This document shows positions 19,538 through 27,673 of a DNA stretch of 64,000 nt, in pieces. The first letter of the stretch is position 1; each line of letters begins with the position of its first letter. Where the stretch lies: contig NZ_CP112881.1 in assembly GCF_026409565.1 (NCBI RefSeq), forward strand, positions 2,093,501 to 2,157,500, read 5' to 3'. Both the position numbers and the translations under genes were made by a program. Origin of the DNA: Sneathiella aquimaris (lineage in GTDB: Bacteria; Pseudomonadota; Alphaproteobacteria; Sneathiellales; Sneathiellaceae). The notes beneath the pieces are model-generated. The model was not told where the DNA came from. It saw nothing but the letters and a program-made list of their open reading frames with translations, and searched no databases.

Positions 19538-20308
19538 ATGGCAGATACTCCTTCTGGAAAACAAATTGTAACAGCCTCCATGCTGGTGATTGGCGATGAA
19601 ATTCTGTCGGGCCGGACACAGGATAAAAATATTGCCTTTCTTGCGACAAAACTCGGAGATGTTGGAATTCAGCTGAAAGAAGTTCGCGTAATCCCTGATA
19701 TTGAACAGGAAATTGTTGAAGCGCTGAACCATTGCCGGCAAAAATATGACTATGTTTTTACCAGTGGTGGCATTGGGCCAACACATGACGATATTACCGC
19801 AGATTCAGTCGCCAAGGCGTTTGAGATCGGCATTGATCACCACCCAGAGGCCATGAAAATCCTGACGCAGCACTATGATCAAAACGGTATCGAATTTAAC
19901 GAAGCCCGCAAACGAATGGCAAGGATCCCGGATGGCGGTATCTTAATCGATAATCCGGTTAGCAAGGCGCCCGGCTTCCGGGTTGAAAATGTCTATGTTA
20001 TGGCCGGCGTCCCGCAGATCATGCAGGCAATGATGGAAAGCATTCTTCCGACCCTGTCTGGCGGCGAGAAAATGCGAAGCCGGACGTTGAATGTTAACAT
20101 GCCCGAAGGGAAGGTCGCAAAAACCCTCGGTGAACTACAAGATGCTTATCCAGCCGTTTCAATGGGCTCTTATCCCTATTTCAAACAAGGAGAACTCGGC
20201 ACCAATCTTGTCCTGCGGTCAATTGAGCCGGACACATTGGACGCCGCCTTTGACGCTCTAAAAGAAGCCCTTATTACCTTTGATTGCGAGTGTGTTGAAA
20301 CAACCTGA
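19538..20308 (+). CDS. CinA-type molybdopterin-binding domain protein
   Basis: About 256 residues corresponding to the N-terminal MoaB/Mog-like half of CinA (ASMLVIGDEILSGRTQDKN, TSGGIGPTHDD). The C-terminal PncC amidase half is missing, as in many alphaproteobacterial versions. Possible roles are in pyridine-nucleotide or ADP-ribose metabolism. An upstream in-frame GTG (19520) exists, but ATG 19538 has a GGGA ribosome site. An acyl-CoA ligase gene follows 19 bases later. Confidence 0.87.
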   Translation: MADTPSGKQIVTASMLVIGDEILSGRTQDKNIAFLATKLGDVGIQLKEVRVIPDIEQEIVEALNHCRQKYDYVFTSGGIGPTHDDITADSVAKAFEIGIDHHPEAMKILTQHYDQNGIEFNEARKRMARIPDGGILIDNPVSKAPGFRVENVYVMAGVPQIMQAMMESILPTLSGGEKMRSRTLNVNMPEGKVAKTLGELQDAYPAVSMGSYPYFKQGELGTNLVLRSIEPDTLDAAFDALKEALITFDCECVETT

Positions 20309-20327
20309 AAGATGGCGGTGATAATAA

Positions 20328-21926
20328 ATGAAAACAATTCCGCAACTACTTGATAAACAAAAAACATTGTATGGAAGTAACATCGCGATCCATGACCGCG
20401 GAGCCTCCTATAGCTATGACGATTTACATGATTTGAGCCTGCGATTTGCCAACGGATTAAAGGCTCAAGGACTTGGAAAGGGAGACCGGGTCGGCCTGTG
20501 GCTTCCGAATATCGCCGCCTATCTAATTGCGTTCATGGCCTGCGCACGGCTGGGCATCATCGTCGTTTCCATAAACACCAAATTCAAATCTTTCGAAGTC
20601 TCAGACATTGTTACCCGATCAGGATGCAAGGCTCTTGTTCTTTGGCCAGATTTCAAAGGCATTCCGTTTTTAGATATTTTGGAGGAATTACCCGAAGGCG
20701 CGCTTGAAAATATTGAAACGGTTATTCTATACACGGAAAATGACATCACAGTTGAGTGTCCGCCCTGTCTGCGGGCCTCCCAAATTATCTCGTTTGATAA
20801 AATCGCGTCGTTCCAAACAAACCCTGTCCCACCGGTAGAGGCGGAAGAAGGGGTTTTAATTTTCACCACCAGTGGAACAACAGGAAAGCCAAAATTCGTC
20901 CTTCATTCTCAGTTTAGCTTAACTCAGCATGCCATTGAAGTTGCTGAACATTATTCTTATGAGAACAGGGTTTGCCGACTGCTGCAAGCGGTCCCTCTAT
21001 GCGGTACATTCGGGCTAACACAGGCACTGGCTGTTTTGGCTGGCGGGGCGACACTTTATTGCTTGCCGGTCTTTGATCCTCAGGAAGCGGCGCGGTTGAT
21101 ACGGGAGTATGCGGTAACCGACATGAACGGGTCTGACGATATGTTTGCCATGCTGCTCGATCAGGGAACTGGAGCGGTTCCTTATCCAAGCCTGAAAAAG
21201 GCGGGTTATGCCGCCTTTAACCCGTCCCTTACCGATATTGTCGAGCGGGCAGAAGCCGCCGGAATAAAATTAATGGGTCTTTGGGGTATGAGCGAAGTTC
21301 AGGCCCTGATCGCTCATCAGGACCCGAACCTGCCGGCAGAGCTTCGAAAGCGGGCTGGTGGGCGACTGATATCACCTTCTGGTCATATTCGAATAACCGA
21401 TCCGGACACCGGCGCAATTCTGCCTTTTGGTAAAAATGGCGAGATAGAGCTTAAACTGCCCAGTCAACTGAAGGCCTATTTCTTAAATCCGGACGCGACT
21501 GAACAGGCTTTTACGGAAGATGGGTATTTTAAAACCGGAGATTTGGGATATCAGGAAGAGGCCCGTAGCTTCGTATTTTTGACCCGCATGGGGGATGTCC
21601 TGCGTTTGGGCGGTTATTTGACCGATCCGGTGGAAATCGAAACCTGCCTGCTGGACGTCGAGGCGGTCCGACAGGTTCAAGTGGTGGGAGTTGTCACACC
21701 AAAGGGCGAAAGAGCTTATGCTTTTGTGACAAGTAACCGCCAACAGGTGCTTGATCTGGACGATCTTCAGGCGCATTGCCGACAAAAACTGGCCGGATAT
21801 AAAGTACCGGTGAAGGTTCAGCAATTATCTGAATTTCCGATGACAGAAAGCGCGAACGGAAAAAAGATACAACGATCCAAATTGCGTGAAATTGCTCAAA
21901 GGGCCATTGATGAAGGTCGATCATAA
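20328..21926 (+). CDS. AMP-dependent acyl-CoA synthetase/ligase
   Basis: A 532-residue ANL-family enzyme that activates a carboxylic acid as acyl-AMP and transfers it to CoA. The P-loop FTTSGTTGKPKF is at about 179-190, a FKTGDLG motif lies near 395, and the C-terminal catalytic lysine region is SANGKKIQRSKL. The acid substrate is unclear; the length and style fit fatty or aromatic acids. It probably shares a transcript with the CinA-type gene. Confidence 0.87.
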   Translation: MKTIPQLLDKQKTLYGSNIAIHDRGASYSYDDLHDLSLRFANGLKAQGLGKGDRVGLWLPNIAAYLIAFMACARLGIIVVSINTKFKSFEVSDIVTRSGCKALVLWPDFKGIPFLDILEELPEGALENIETVILYTENDITVECPPCLRASQIISFDKIASFQTNPVPPVEAEEGVLIFTTSGTTGKPKFVLHSQFSLTQHAIEVAEHYSYENRVCRLLQAVPLCGTFGLTQALAVLAGGATLYCLPVFDPQEAARLIREYAVTDMNGSDDMFAMLLDQGTGAVPYPSLKKAGYAAFNPSLTDIVERAEAAGIKLMGLWGMSEVQALIAHQDPNLPAELRKRAGGRLISPSGHIRITDPDTGAILPFGKNGEIELKLPSQLKAYFLNPDATEQAFTEDGYFKTGDLGYQEEARSFVFLTRMGDVLRLGGYLTDPVEIETCLLDVEAVRQVQVVGVVTPKGERAYAFVTSNRQQVLDLDDLQAHCRQKLAGYKVPVKVQQLSEFPMTESANGKKIQRSKLREIAQRAIDEGRS

Positions 21927-22017
21927 GATAAGTTGCATATGATAAAAAAAATAGTTTTCAAGCCAGGCTAAAATAGCACTTGTCTGTAGAACAATCTGCT
22001 ATTAGGTTAGCCCTGCT

Positions 22018-22104
22018 GCCCGCATGGTGAAATTGGTAAACACAGTAGACTTAAAATCTGCCGCTCGTATGGGCTTCCCGGTTCAAGTCCGGGTGCGGGC
22101 ACCA
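22018..22104 (+). tRNA. tRNA-Leu (anticodon TAA)
   Basis: 87 bases with a seven-pair acceptor stem (GCCCGCA/TGCGGGC), a long variable arm typical of class II tRNAs, anticodon TAA in CTTAAAA, the T-arm GGTTCAAGTCC and an encoded 3' CCA. It is followed at once by a terminator. Confidence 0.96.
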
Positions 22105-22114
22105 TCTAAAAAAT

Positions 22115-22140
22115 CCGTCGCTTTTGTGGCGGTTTTTTTT
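22115..22140 (+). terminator. intrinsic terminator after tRNA-Leu
   Basis: Seven-base arms CCGTCGC and GTGGCGG (two wobble pairs) with a four-T loop, followed by eight T. It starts 11 bases after the tRNA end. Confidence 0.85.
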
Positions 22141-22294
22141 GTGTTTTTTTCACCGATAGCAGGAGAGACTGGTACTTATTGCCAGGTATCTGGTTTTCCA
22201 GCACTGACATCTGGACTAATGATCCAAATAGGCTCGGTGACACTTCCCGAAGTGGCAACTCCAGCTTTCAGGGGCAGCGTCTAACTGACTTTAC

Positions 22295-22330
22295 ATAACA
22301 CTGTTATCTGATCATTCATAACAATGTTAT
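22295..22330. promoter_or_regulatory. pair of 13-bp palindromic operators
   Basis: Two copies of ATAACANTGTTAT, at 22295-22307 and 22318-22330, each a perfect palindrome. The centres are 23 bases apart, about two helical turns. Together they also form a larger inverted repeat, ACATAAC...GTTATGT. This is the form expected for a cooperative TetR-type operator. They lie 133 bases upstream of a TetR gene in the otherwise empty stretch between tRNA-Leu and that gene. Confidence 0.65.
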
Positions 22331-22386
22331 GTTTAGAAAGAAACTTCATTGAAGGTTATATTTTTCAATCAGTTATAGAACAATGC

Positions 22387-22416
22387 TTGACACCTAGTCT
22401 TTTATCAACCGTTAAT
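22387..22416 (+). promoter_or_regulatory. putative sigma-70 promoter of the TetR gene
   Basis: A perfect -35 box TTGACA (22387-22392), an 18-base spacer and a -10-like GTTAAT (22411-22416), about 45 bases ahead of the TetR start codon. Confidence 0.5.
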
Positions 22417-22462
22417 AGATTTCTCGTATCATATGACAGTTACTTAAAAAAAAGAGAAAAAC

Positions 22463-23095
22463 GTGACTGAAATACCGCCTAAAAACAATCAGGCAAAAGC
22501 CTTCTTAGTTCGCCAACAAATTCTGGAGGCCGCACGGATTTTGTATCGGGATAAAGACGGACAGGAAGTATCTGTTCGGGACATAGCCGCCCGTGCCGGA
22601 TATTCAACAGGTGCCGTTTATTTCCATTTCAAGAATAAAGAAGCGATTTATGCAGAGCTATTAATTCAAGGCCTTACTGACCTTTCAACGCAGGTAAAAC
22701 AGGCTTCAGAGGCAAAATCAGACGCTTTTAGCAGCCTTATGGCGGGCTATTTATCATTTTACCGGTTTTATGATGAAAACCCGGGAGACCTTATTGATAT
22801 CCTGTCCCGGATACATTCTCCGTTGATGAAACAGAGAGACGAGCCGGTTCGGGTCGCCATAAATGAACATTTTCGGCAAATTAAATGGTGTTTCAGGGAA
22901 AACCTTGTGCGCTTTGGTGTTTCAGATCGTCAGGCAGAGCAGGAGGCCGCCGTCTTAATCAGCGACATAATCGGCCTGCTTCTGTCCTCTGCCCGCAAAA
23001 CTGATATTCTGTTCAGTATGCCATCAGACGATCTTCTGAATACCCATTTGGAGCGCTTGCAAAAACGCATTCAACATATCATTCACACCCCATAA
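22463..23095 (+). CDS. TetR/AcrR family regulator
   Basis: A 210-residue regulator. The helix-turn-helix is at about residues 34-62 (VRDIAARAGYSTGAVYFHFKNKEAIYAEL); the C-terminal part is a helical effector domain. Its start is a GTG at 22463. The twin palindromes upstream are probable binding sites. The convergent neighbour, a DUF2855 protein ending seven bases away, could be part of its regulon, but nothing in the sequence proves that. Confidence 0.87.
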   Translation: MTEIPPKNNQAKAFLVRQQILEAARILYRDKDGQEVSVRDIAARAGYSTGAVYFHFKNKEAIYAELLIQGLTDLSTQVKQASEAKSDAFSSLMAGYLSFYRFYDENPGDLIDILSRIHSPLMKQRDEPVRVAINEHFRQIKWCFRENLVRFGVSDRQAEQEAAVLISDIIGLLLSSARKTDILFSMPSDDLLNTHLERLQKRIQHIIHTP

Positions 23096-23101
23096 GGACG
23101 A

Positions 23102-24211
23102 TCAAACCTTAATCAAAAGAGATTTCTGCGGATCAACTGCGCCGTTCACAAGCTGATCATAGGTGTCTTTTGCCGCTTGCGGGCCTGTCAGGTCCATCAT
23201 CTGTGTTAAAGTGGGGGCAAGGGCCGCAAAACTATCCCAGGCGGCATTCATGCGTGCCTTCAGGCCACCAGCGCCCCAATCAGCTGAGCGGGCCTTGATG
23301 CGGCCGGGGGCGAAAAAGGGAGTGGGTTGAGGACCAGGAAGCCCTTTTGCGGGACGGGAGGAGTCCCAGTGCGAAATACCGACAAGCAAACTAAATGTCA
23401 GATTTTCAGTAAAATGCTGATGAACCGAATTGATAAACTCACCATTACCCGCCATATCGATCAAGGCTGTCTTCGTCCCGGGGCTCAATTCCGAAATGTC
23501 ATCATAGGTTATAACATGGTCATAAAGCTTTGTTTTTTCTGTATATTTTTTGTTTTTTGATGATGTAACACCGATCAGTTTCGGCGCTCCCTCAAACAGC
23601 CTGAACGAATTGGCTGTCATCATGGCGGTTTTGCTGGAGGCACTGGCAATCAGGATCTGGTCAGCGCCATAAAAACCGTTTTCATCAAACTGATCACAAA
23701 TCATGTAGCCCGTAACCAGTAGAGGGCGGAAAACGGGCCACAGGTCCTTTTCCTCAGCTTTCAAGTCGTCCATGGCCTGCACCCGGTTATACTGGTTGTA
23801 GACGGGTGCCAGCGCTTGTCTGTGGGCGGTCATATCGACAAGGGAACCTTTACTGATATGCCCCGGGGTCATTCTCAAGTGCGACGATAAGGGGAAATAG
23901 CCGTAAAGCTCTTCACCCACCTCTATATCTGGATTTTCTGAACCGGTCACAGTGGCAAAACCCCAAACAGGCAATTGACCAACCGTCTCGCTTTCAGCTG
24001 GAAAAAAGGCCCAGTAACCGGGCATATCTGTCCAGCTACCGAAGGACTTTCCCAATGTCGCATAGGTAATATTATTCGCGGTCAGGGCAAACCTGTTCAA
24101 GGCGACTTCGATCTGTCCGGCTTTTAACGGAGTATGGTCCGCGGCGGGATGCAAGCTTGATTTGGTTATGTCATCTTTATCAATCAGGATTGTCCAGCGA
24201 GAGAGCGTCAT
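23102..24211 (-). CDS. DUF2855 family protein (quinone-oxidoreductase-like)
   Basis: 369 residues that fit DUF2855, a family with distant resemblance to zinc-free medium-chain reductases. Visible features are an N-terminal beta-rich domain (QIEVALNRFALTANNITYA) and a Rossmann-like segment (DQILIASASSKTAMMTANSFR). No activity is established for the family as far as I know. It converges on the TetR gene. Confidence 0.8.
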   Translation of the reverse strand: MTLSRWTILIDKDDITKSSLHPAADHTPLKAGQIEVALNRFALTANNITYATLGKSFGSWTDMPGYWAFFPAESETVGQLPVWGFATVTGSENPDIEVGEELYGYFPLSSHLRMTPGHISKGSLVDMTAHRQALAPVYNQYNRVQAMDDLKAEEKDLWPVFRPLLVTGYMICDQFDENGFYGADQILIASASSKTAMMTANSFRLFEGAPKLIGVTSSKNKKYTEKTKLYDHVITYDDISELSPGTKTALIDMAGNGEFINSVHQHFTENLTFSLLVGISHWDSSRPAKGLPGPQPTPFFAPGRIKARSADWGAGGLKARMNAAWDSFAALAPTLTQMMDLTGPQAAKDTYDQLVNGAVDPQKSLLIKV

Positions 24212-24340
24212 TATTCTTTTCCGTTCATTTTGTTTTTGTCCCAGTTTCTATTTTAGTTTGATATTTTTATCGTGGAAATATCAAGTGCTGCGTGTCATAT
24301 TTGGTTTAAATAATAGACAGACAATTGGGAGGTCTGGTTT

Positions 24341-24955
24341 TTGTTGCCCGCGGTGAGAATATTTATCGTCATCCTGTTGATGGTTAGCCTGCAAAGTTTT
24401 CCTGCCCGGGCAAATGACAGAACAACCGAAGCAGAACGGATGGTCAGCAATCTGATCAAGACAGCCACAAAAATTCTGAACGATCCAAACGGAACCCTGA
24501 CAGAACGTGAAAAATCCTTTCACGCAGTTTTAAGGGACAATATTGATTTCCCTTTCATATCCGTTCTGGTCGCCGGAAAGTTCTGGGAAAAAATGGCGCG
24601 CGAACAACAGCTTGAGTTTCAAGAACTGCTCACCAGTTTTTACCTATGGTCCTATGGGCCTCTACTGGGGGGATATCCAGGCGATAATACAGTCTTGGTT
24701 GCAGCCAAACAAATCGGATCGTCAGATGTCATTGTCACGACCCGGCTGAAACGAAAACAGAGAAAAGATGCAAATGCAAAATGGCGTCTTCGCGAAATAG
24801 CCGGAGATCTCAAAATTATCGATGTGGTTATTTCAGGATCAAGTGTTGGTTTTTCCCATCGATTTGGTTTTACACAGCGGATGGAGAAAAAAGGGATAGA
24901 GGGCCTATTGACCCTGCTTCGGGTAAAAGCAGAACAGGTGAGGACAACACCATGA
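24341..24955 (+). CDS. MlaC/Ttg2-family lipid-binding periplasmic protein
   Basis: 204 residues with a signal peptide (cleavage near ARA-ND) and the MlaC fold, which carries phospholipids across the periplasm for the Mla system. The start is TTG 24341: a GGGAGG ribosome site eight bases upstream fixes it over a later GTG. No mlaD, mlaE or mlaF gene is nearby. The stop overlaps the start of the Sel1-repeat gene (ATGA), so the two are translationally coupled. Confidence 0.82.
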   Translation: MLPAVRIFIVILLMVSLQSFPARANDRTTEAERMVSNLIKTATKILNDPNGTLTEREKSFHAVLRDNIDFPFISVLVAGKFWEKMAREQQLEFQELLTSFYLWSYGPLLGGYPGDNTVLVAAKQIGSSDVIVTTRLKRKQRKDANAKWRLREIAGDLKIIDVVISGSSVGFSHRFGFTQRMEKKGIEGLLTLLRVKAEQVRTTP

Positions 24956-25791
24956 CGAGATCACTGTCACGCTTTGGCAAAGAAACAGGCCGCGCGCTAC
25001 TGACTGTATTTATTGTTCTCTGTATATGGCTGACGCCCGGTATTTCTCTGGTTTCGGCAAACGACCACTCTCTGAGCAGAGCCATGGAGTATTATCAATC
25101 CGGACAATTTGCCAGCGCGTTGAAAATTTGGAAAAAACTCGCCTCGGAGGGGGAGGCGGAAGCCCAGTATAATCTCTTTTTATTATACGAGCAGGGGCGC
25201 GGAACCGACCCGGACCCTGATCAGGCGCGGCGCTTTCTCAACATGGCCATACAGAAGGACTATGCGCCCGCCCTGCATTATCAGGCCCTCGACCTGACAG
25301 CACAGGATAAATTTGCGGAAGCCCAGGGCTTCTTAATCCGGGCCGCCGGGCAATCTTTTCCCTCATCACTCTATACGCTTGGAAAGTTCTATCAGGCCGG
25401 ATTACTAGGGACAGAAAAGCCAGCTCTTGCCTTTCGTTACATTTCCAAAGCCGCAGACCTGGGACATGTAAAGGCGCAGTATAATATGGGGAAAATGTAC
25501 CGTGATGGATATGGTACGTTGCAAAATGATGTCATATCCACTGCCTGGTTCCTAAGAGCCGCGAAACAGGGGCATCCATCGTCCCAGGGAAAACTTGTAA
25601 CACGATATATGAAGGGGGTGGGAGTCCCCAAAGATGAAATAGAAGCCTTCAAATGGATGCTTATTTCAGAAAAGAACGCCAAAAATATCTCACTGGATAT
25701 TAAAAACCGACTGAAGTCCCAACTCACCACCGAAGAACAGAAACGGGCGGTACACGCGGCAAAAATCTTTACACCAACAATAGAAAAGTAA
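24952..25791 (+). CDS. Sel1-repeat protein, exported
   Basis: 279 residues with an N-terminal hydrophobic export segment ending near VSAN, then about four to five Sel1-like (TPR-related) repeats (AEAQYNLFLLYEQGRG, VKAQYNMGKMYRDGYG, SSQGKLVTRYMKGVG). Such proteins are scaffolds for protein contacts. An upstream in-frame ATG lies inside the MlaC gene; the ATG overlapping the MlaC stop is preferred because it exposes a proper signal sequence. Confidence 0.83.
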   Translation: MTRSLSRFGKETGRALLTVFIVLCIWLTPGISLVSANDHSLSRAMEYYQSGQFASALKIWKKLASEGEAEAQYNLFLLYEQGRGTDPDPDQARRFLNMAIQKDYAPALHYQALDLTAQDKFAEAQGFLIRAAGQSFPSSLYTLGKFYQAGLLGTEKPALAFRYISKAADLGHVKAQYNMGKMYRDGYGTLQNDVISTAWFLRAAKQGHPSSQGKLVTRYMKGVGVPKDEIEAFKWMLISEKNAKNISLDIKNRLKSQLTTEEQKRAVHAAKIFTPTIEK

Positions 25792-25833
25792 GGCTGCACG
25801 GCGATGAAGATGAGGGGGAGGCTGTCATTTGGA

Positions 25834-25870
25834 CAAAAAAAATCCTAGCAACATTTCTGTTCCCAGGATT
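25834..25870 (-). terminator. intrinsic terminator after tRNA-Lys
   Basis: Thirteen-base arms (25841-25853 and 25858-25870) with one G-G mismatch, a GAAA tetraloop on the minus strand and eight T after it. It lies two bases past the tRNA 3' end. Confidence 0.88.
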
Positions 25871-25872
25871 GA

Positions 25873-25948
25873 ATGGTGAGCCCGACAGGATTCGAACCTG
25901 TGACCCACTGATTAAAAGTCAGTTGCTCTACCAACTGAGCTACGGGCC
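25873..25948 (-). tRNA. tRNA-Lys (anticodon TTT)
   Basis: 76 bases on the minus strand with acceptor stem GGGCCCG/CGGGCTC (one G-U), D-arm GCTCAGTTGGTAGAGC, anticodon loop CTTTTAA, T-arm GGTTCGAATCC and an encoded CCA. Confidence 0.97.
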
Positions 25949-26177
25949 CACACTCTCAATTACAGCGTTGGTTTGTCGTTTGTTAAAAGCGACATGCCGT
26001 TGCTGTGGAGCGCAACATAGGGACGTCTTTAAGATTGGTCAAGCCGCTTTTTTACATTTTTTTATGAGAAGTGAAATTTCATTATTTATGAGGAAATGCT
26101 ATATGAAACAGGAGGTTTGTAAAACAGTTTGCAAACTTGCTGAAAACGCCTGAAAACTAACATTAATGAGAGAATTC

Positions 26178-26735
26178 ATGGGTCTGCCACAATTATGCAA
26201 ATGCCTGATGGCTTTAGCGGTTTTTTTTCTGATCTCCACACCGGTCAAGGCCGCGGATATTAAAAATCCAGAAAACACACTTCTGCTCGAGCTTAAATAT
26301 GGTCAGGTTGTCATCGAAATGCTGCCCAGAGTGGCACCACGACATGTCAAACGGATCAAAGAACTTACACGCCAGAAATTTTACGATGGGGTTAAGTTCC
26401 ATCGGGTAATCGAAGGGTTTATGGCTCAGACCGGCGATCCAACCGGGACGGGACGCGGCGGATCGGGTAAAAAAATTCGCGCCGAATTTTCCAATGAGCC
26501 CCATTACCGAGGCGCCGTCTCAATGGCGCGGGCAAACAACCCCAACAGTGCAGACAGTCAATTCTTTATTGTCACCGCTGATTCCAACCATCTGGACGGA
26601 AAATACACACTTTGGGGAAAAGTTCTGTCAGGCATGGAATTTGTCGACATGATCAAAAAAGGATATGGGAGTGGCGGCACGGTCCGTAACCCCGATATCA
26701 TTGTCAGCATGCGTGTAGCGGCTGACGTCAAATAA
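26178..26735 (+). CDS. periplasmic cyclophilin-type peptidyl-prolyl isomerase
   Basis: About 185 residues. A signal peptide (to PVKAAD) is followed by a bacterial cyclophilin domain with the catalytic region KFHRVIEGFMAQTGD (arginine R76) and NSADSQFFIVT. It would speed proline isomerisation during folding of exported proteins. An earlier ATG at 26166 is in frame; ATG 26178 was chosen because a GAGAG stretch precedes it. A bidirectional terminator follows. Confidence 0.92.
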   Translation: MGLPQLCKCLMALAVFFLISTPVKAADIKNPENTLLLELKYGQVVIEMLPRVAPRHVKRIKELTRQKFYDGVKFHRVIEGFMAQTGDPTGTGRGGSGKKIRAEFSNEPHYRGAVSMARANNPNSADSQFFIVTADSNHLDGKYTLWGKVLSGMEFVDMIKKGYGSGGTVRNPDIIVSMRVAADVK

Positions 26736-26756
26736 GCCTGCTTGTTTGAGTCAAAG

Positions 26757-26790
26757 AAAAGGGGACTGATCAAAAATCAGTCCCCTTTAT
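26757..26790. terminator. bidirectional intrinsic terminator
   Basis: Twelve-base perfect arms AAGGGGACTGAT and ATCAGTCCCCTT with a five-base loop, flanked by A/T tracts on both sides. It ends both the cyclophilin gene and the converging SDR gene. Confidence 0.9.
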
Positions 26791-26813
26791 AATGATAGAG
26801 TGATCCGTCGGTA

Positions 26814-27572
26814 TTAGATGCAGCGCCCGCCATCAACTTCCATGGCAACACCTGTAATGAAAGACGCTTCGTCAGATGCGAAATACAAGGCTGCATTGGC
26901 AAGATCACGCGGCGTATTCATCCGGCCCAACGGAATCGTCGAAACAAATTTATCGCGAATTTCCTGAGTGTCCACACCCCCCATAAACTCGACGGTCATA
27001 CCGGTTTGCGCGATCACGGGACACAACGCGTTCACTCGAACCTGTTGCGGCGCAAGCTCGACAGCCATGGCTTTTGTCATCGTCACAACAGCACCTTTAC
27101 TGGAGTTATACCAGACAAGGCCCGGGCGCGGGCTCAGGGCCGCTGTAGAGGCGATGTTGATGATGTTTCCTCCGCCTTGCTCAAGCATCACAGGAACAAC
27201 CGATTTCGTGGTTAGAAAGATGCTTTTGACATTTACATCATAGATTTTTTGAAAGGTCTCTTCGTCAACATCGAACATTGACCCATTTCGCTGAGGCATA
27301 CCTGCATTATTGACCAGAATATCCACCTGACCGAAGGCATCCAGCGTATTCTTTGTCATGGCAGCGACATCGGCGGCAGAAGAAACATCCGTGACATCAA
27401 CAATGGCAGTTCCGCCATTTTCCGTTATGTCCTTAGCAACACGTTTCGCGGCCTCTTCGTTAATATCACTGACAACGATTTTTGCGCCTTCTTCAGCAAA
27501 GCGAATAGCCATGCCTTCACCAAACCCGGAACCGGCTCCTGTAATGATGGCAACTTTATCTTGCAGTCTCAC
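26814..27572 (-). CDS. short-chain dehydrogenase/reductase, FabG-like
   Basis: A 252-residue classical SDR: cofactor motif TGAGSGFG, NNAG, catalytic serine in IASTA and YNSSK. It ends with a glucose/3-ketoacyl reductase-like tail (EVDGGRCI). The start is GTG 27572, with an AAGGAGG ribosome site six bases away; the longer frame from TTG 27587 would begin inside this ribosome site. The D in VVSDINEE after the second strand suggests NAD preference. The substrate is unknown. Confidence 0.88.
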   Translation of the reverse strand: MRLQDKVAIITGAGSGFGEGMAIRFAEEGAKIVVSDINEEAAKRVAKDITENGGTAIVDVTDVSSAADVAAMTKNTLDAFGQVDILVNNAGMPQRNGSMFDVDEETFQKIYDVNVKSIFLTTKSVVPVMLEQGGGNIINIASTAALSPRPGLVWYNSSKGAVVTMTKAMAVELAPQQVRVNALCPVIAQTGMTVEFMGGVDTQEIRDKFVSTIPLGRMNTPRDLANAALYFASDEASFITGVAMEVDGGRCI

Positions 27573-27673
27573 ATTTTCCTCCTTCAAGAAAAACCATGTG
27601 TTTACTATCCGGTTTTACCGGACGCATTGTTAATTCGATTGAAATCAAACAATATACAGGGATCAGGGAGAGA

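Noticed and set aside
22024-22284. 86-codon frame starting inside tRNA-Leu
   Set aside because: It begins in the tRNA and runs through the terminator; composition is not protein-like.
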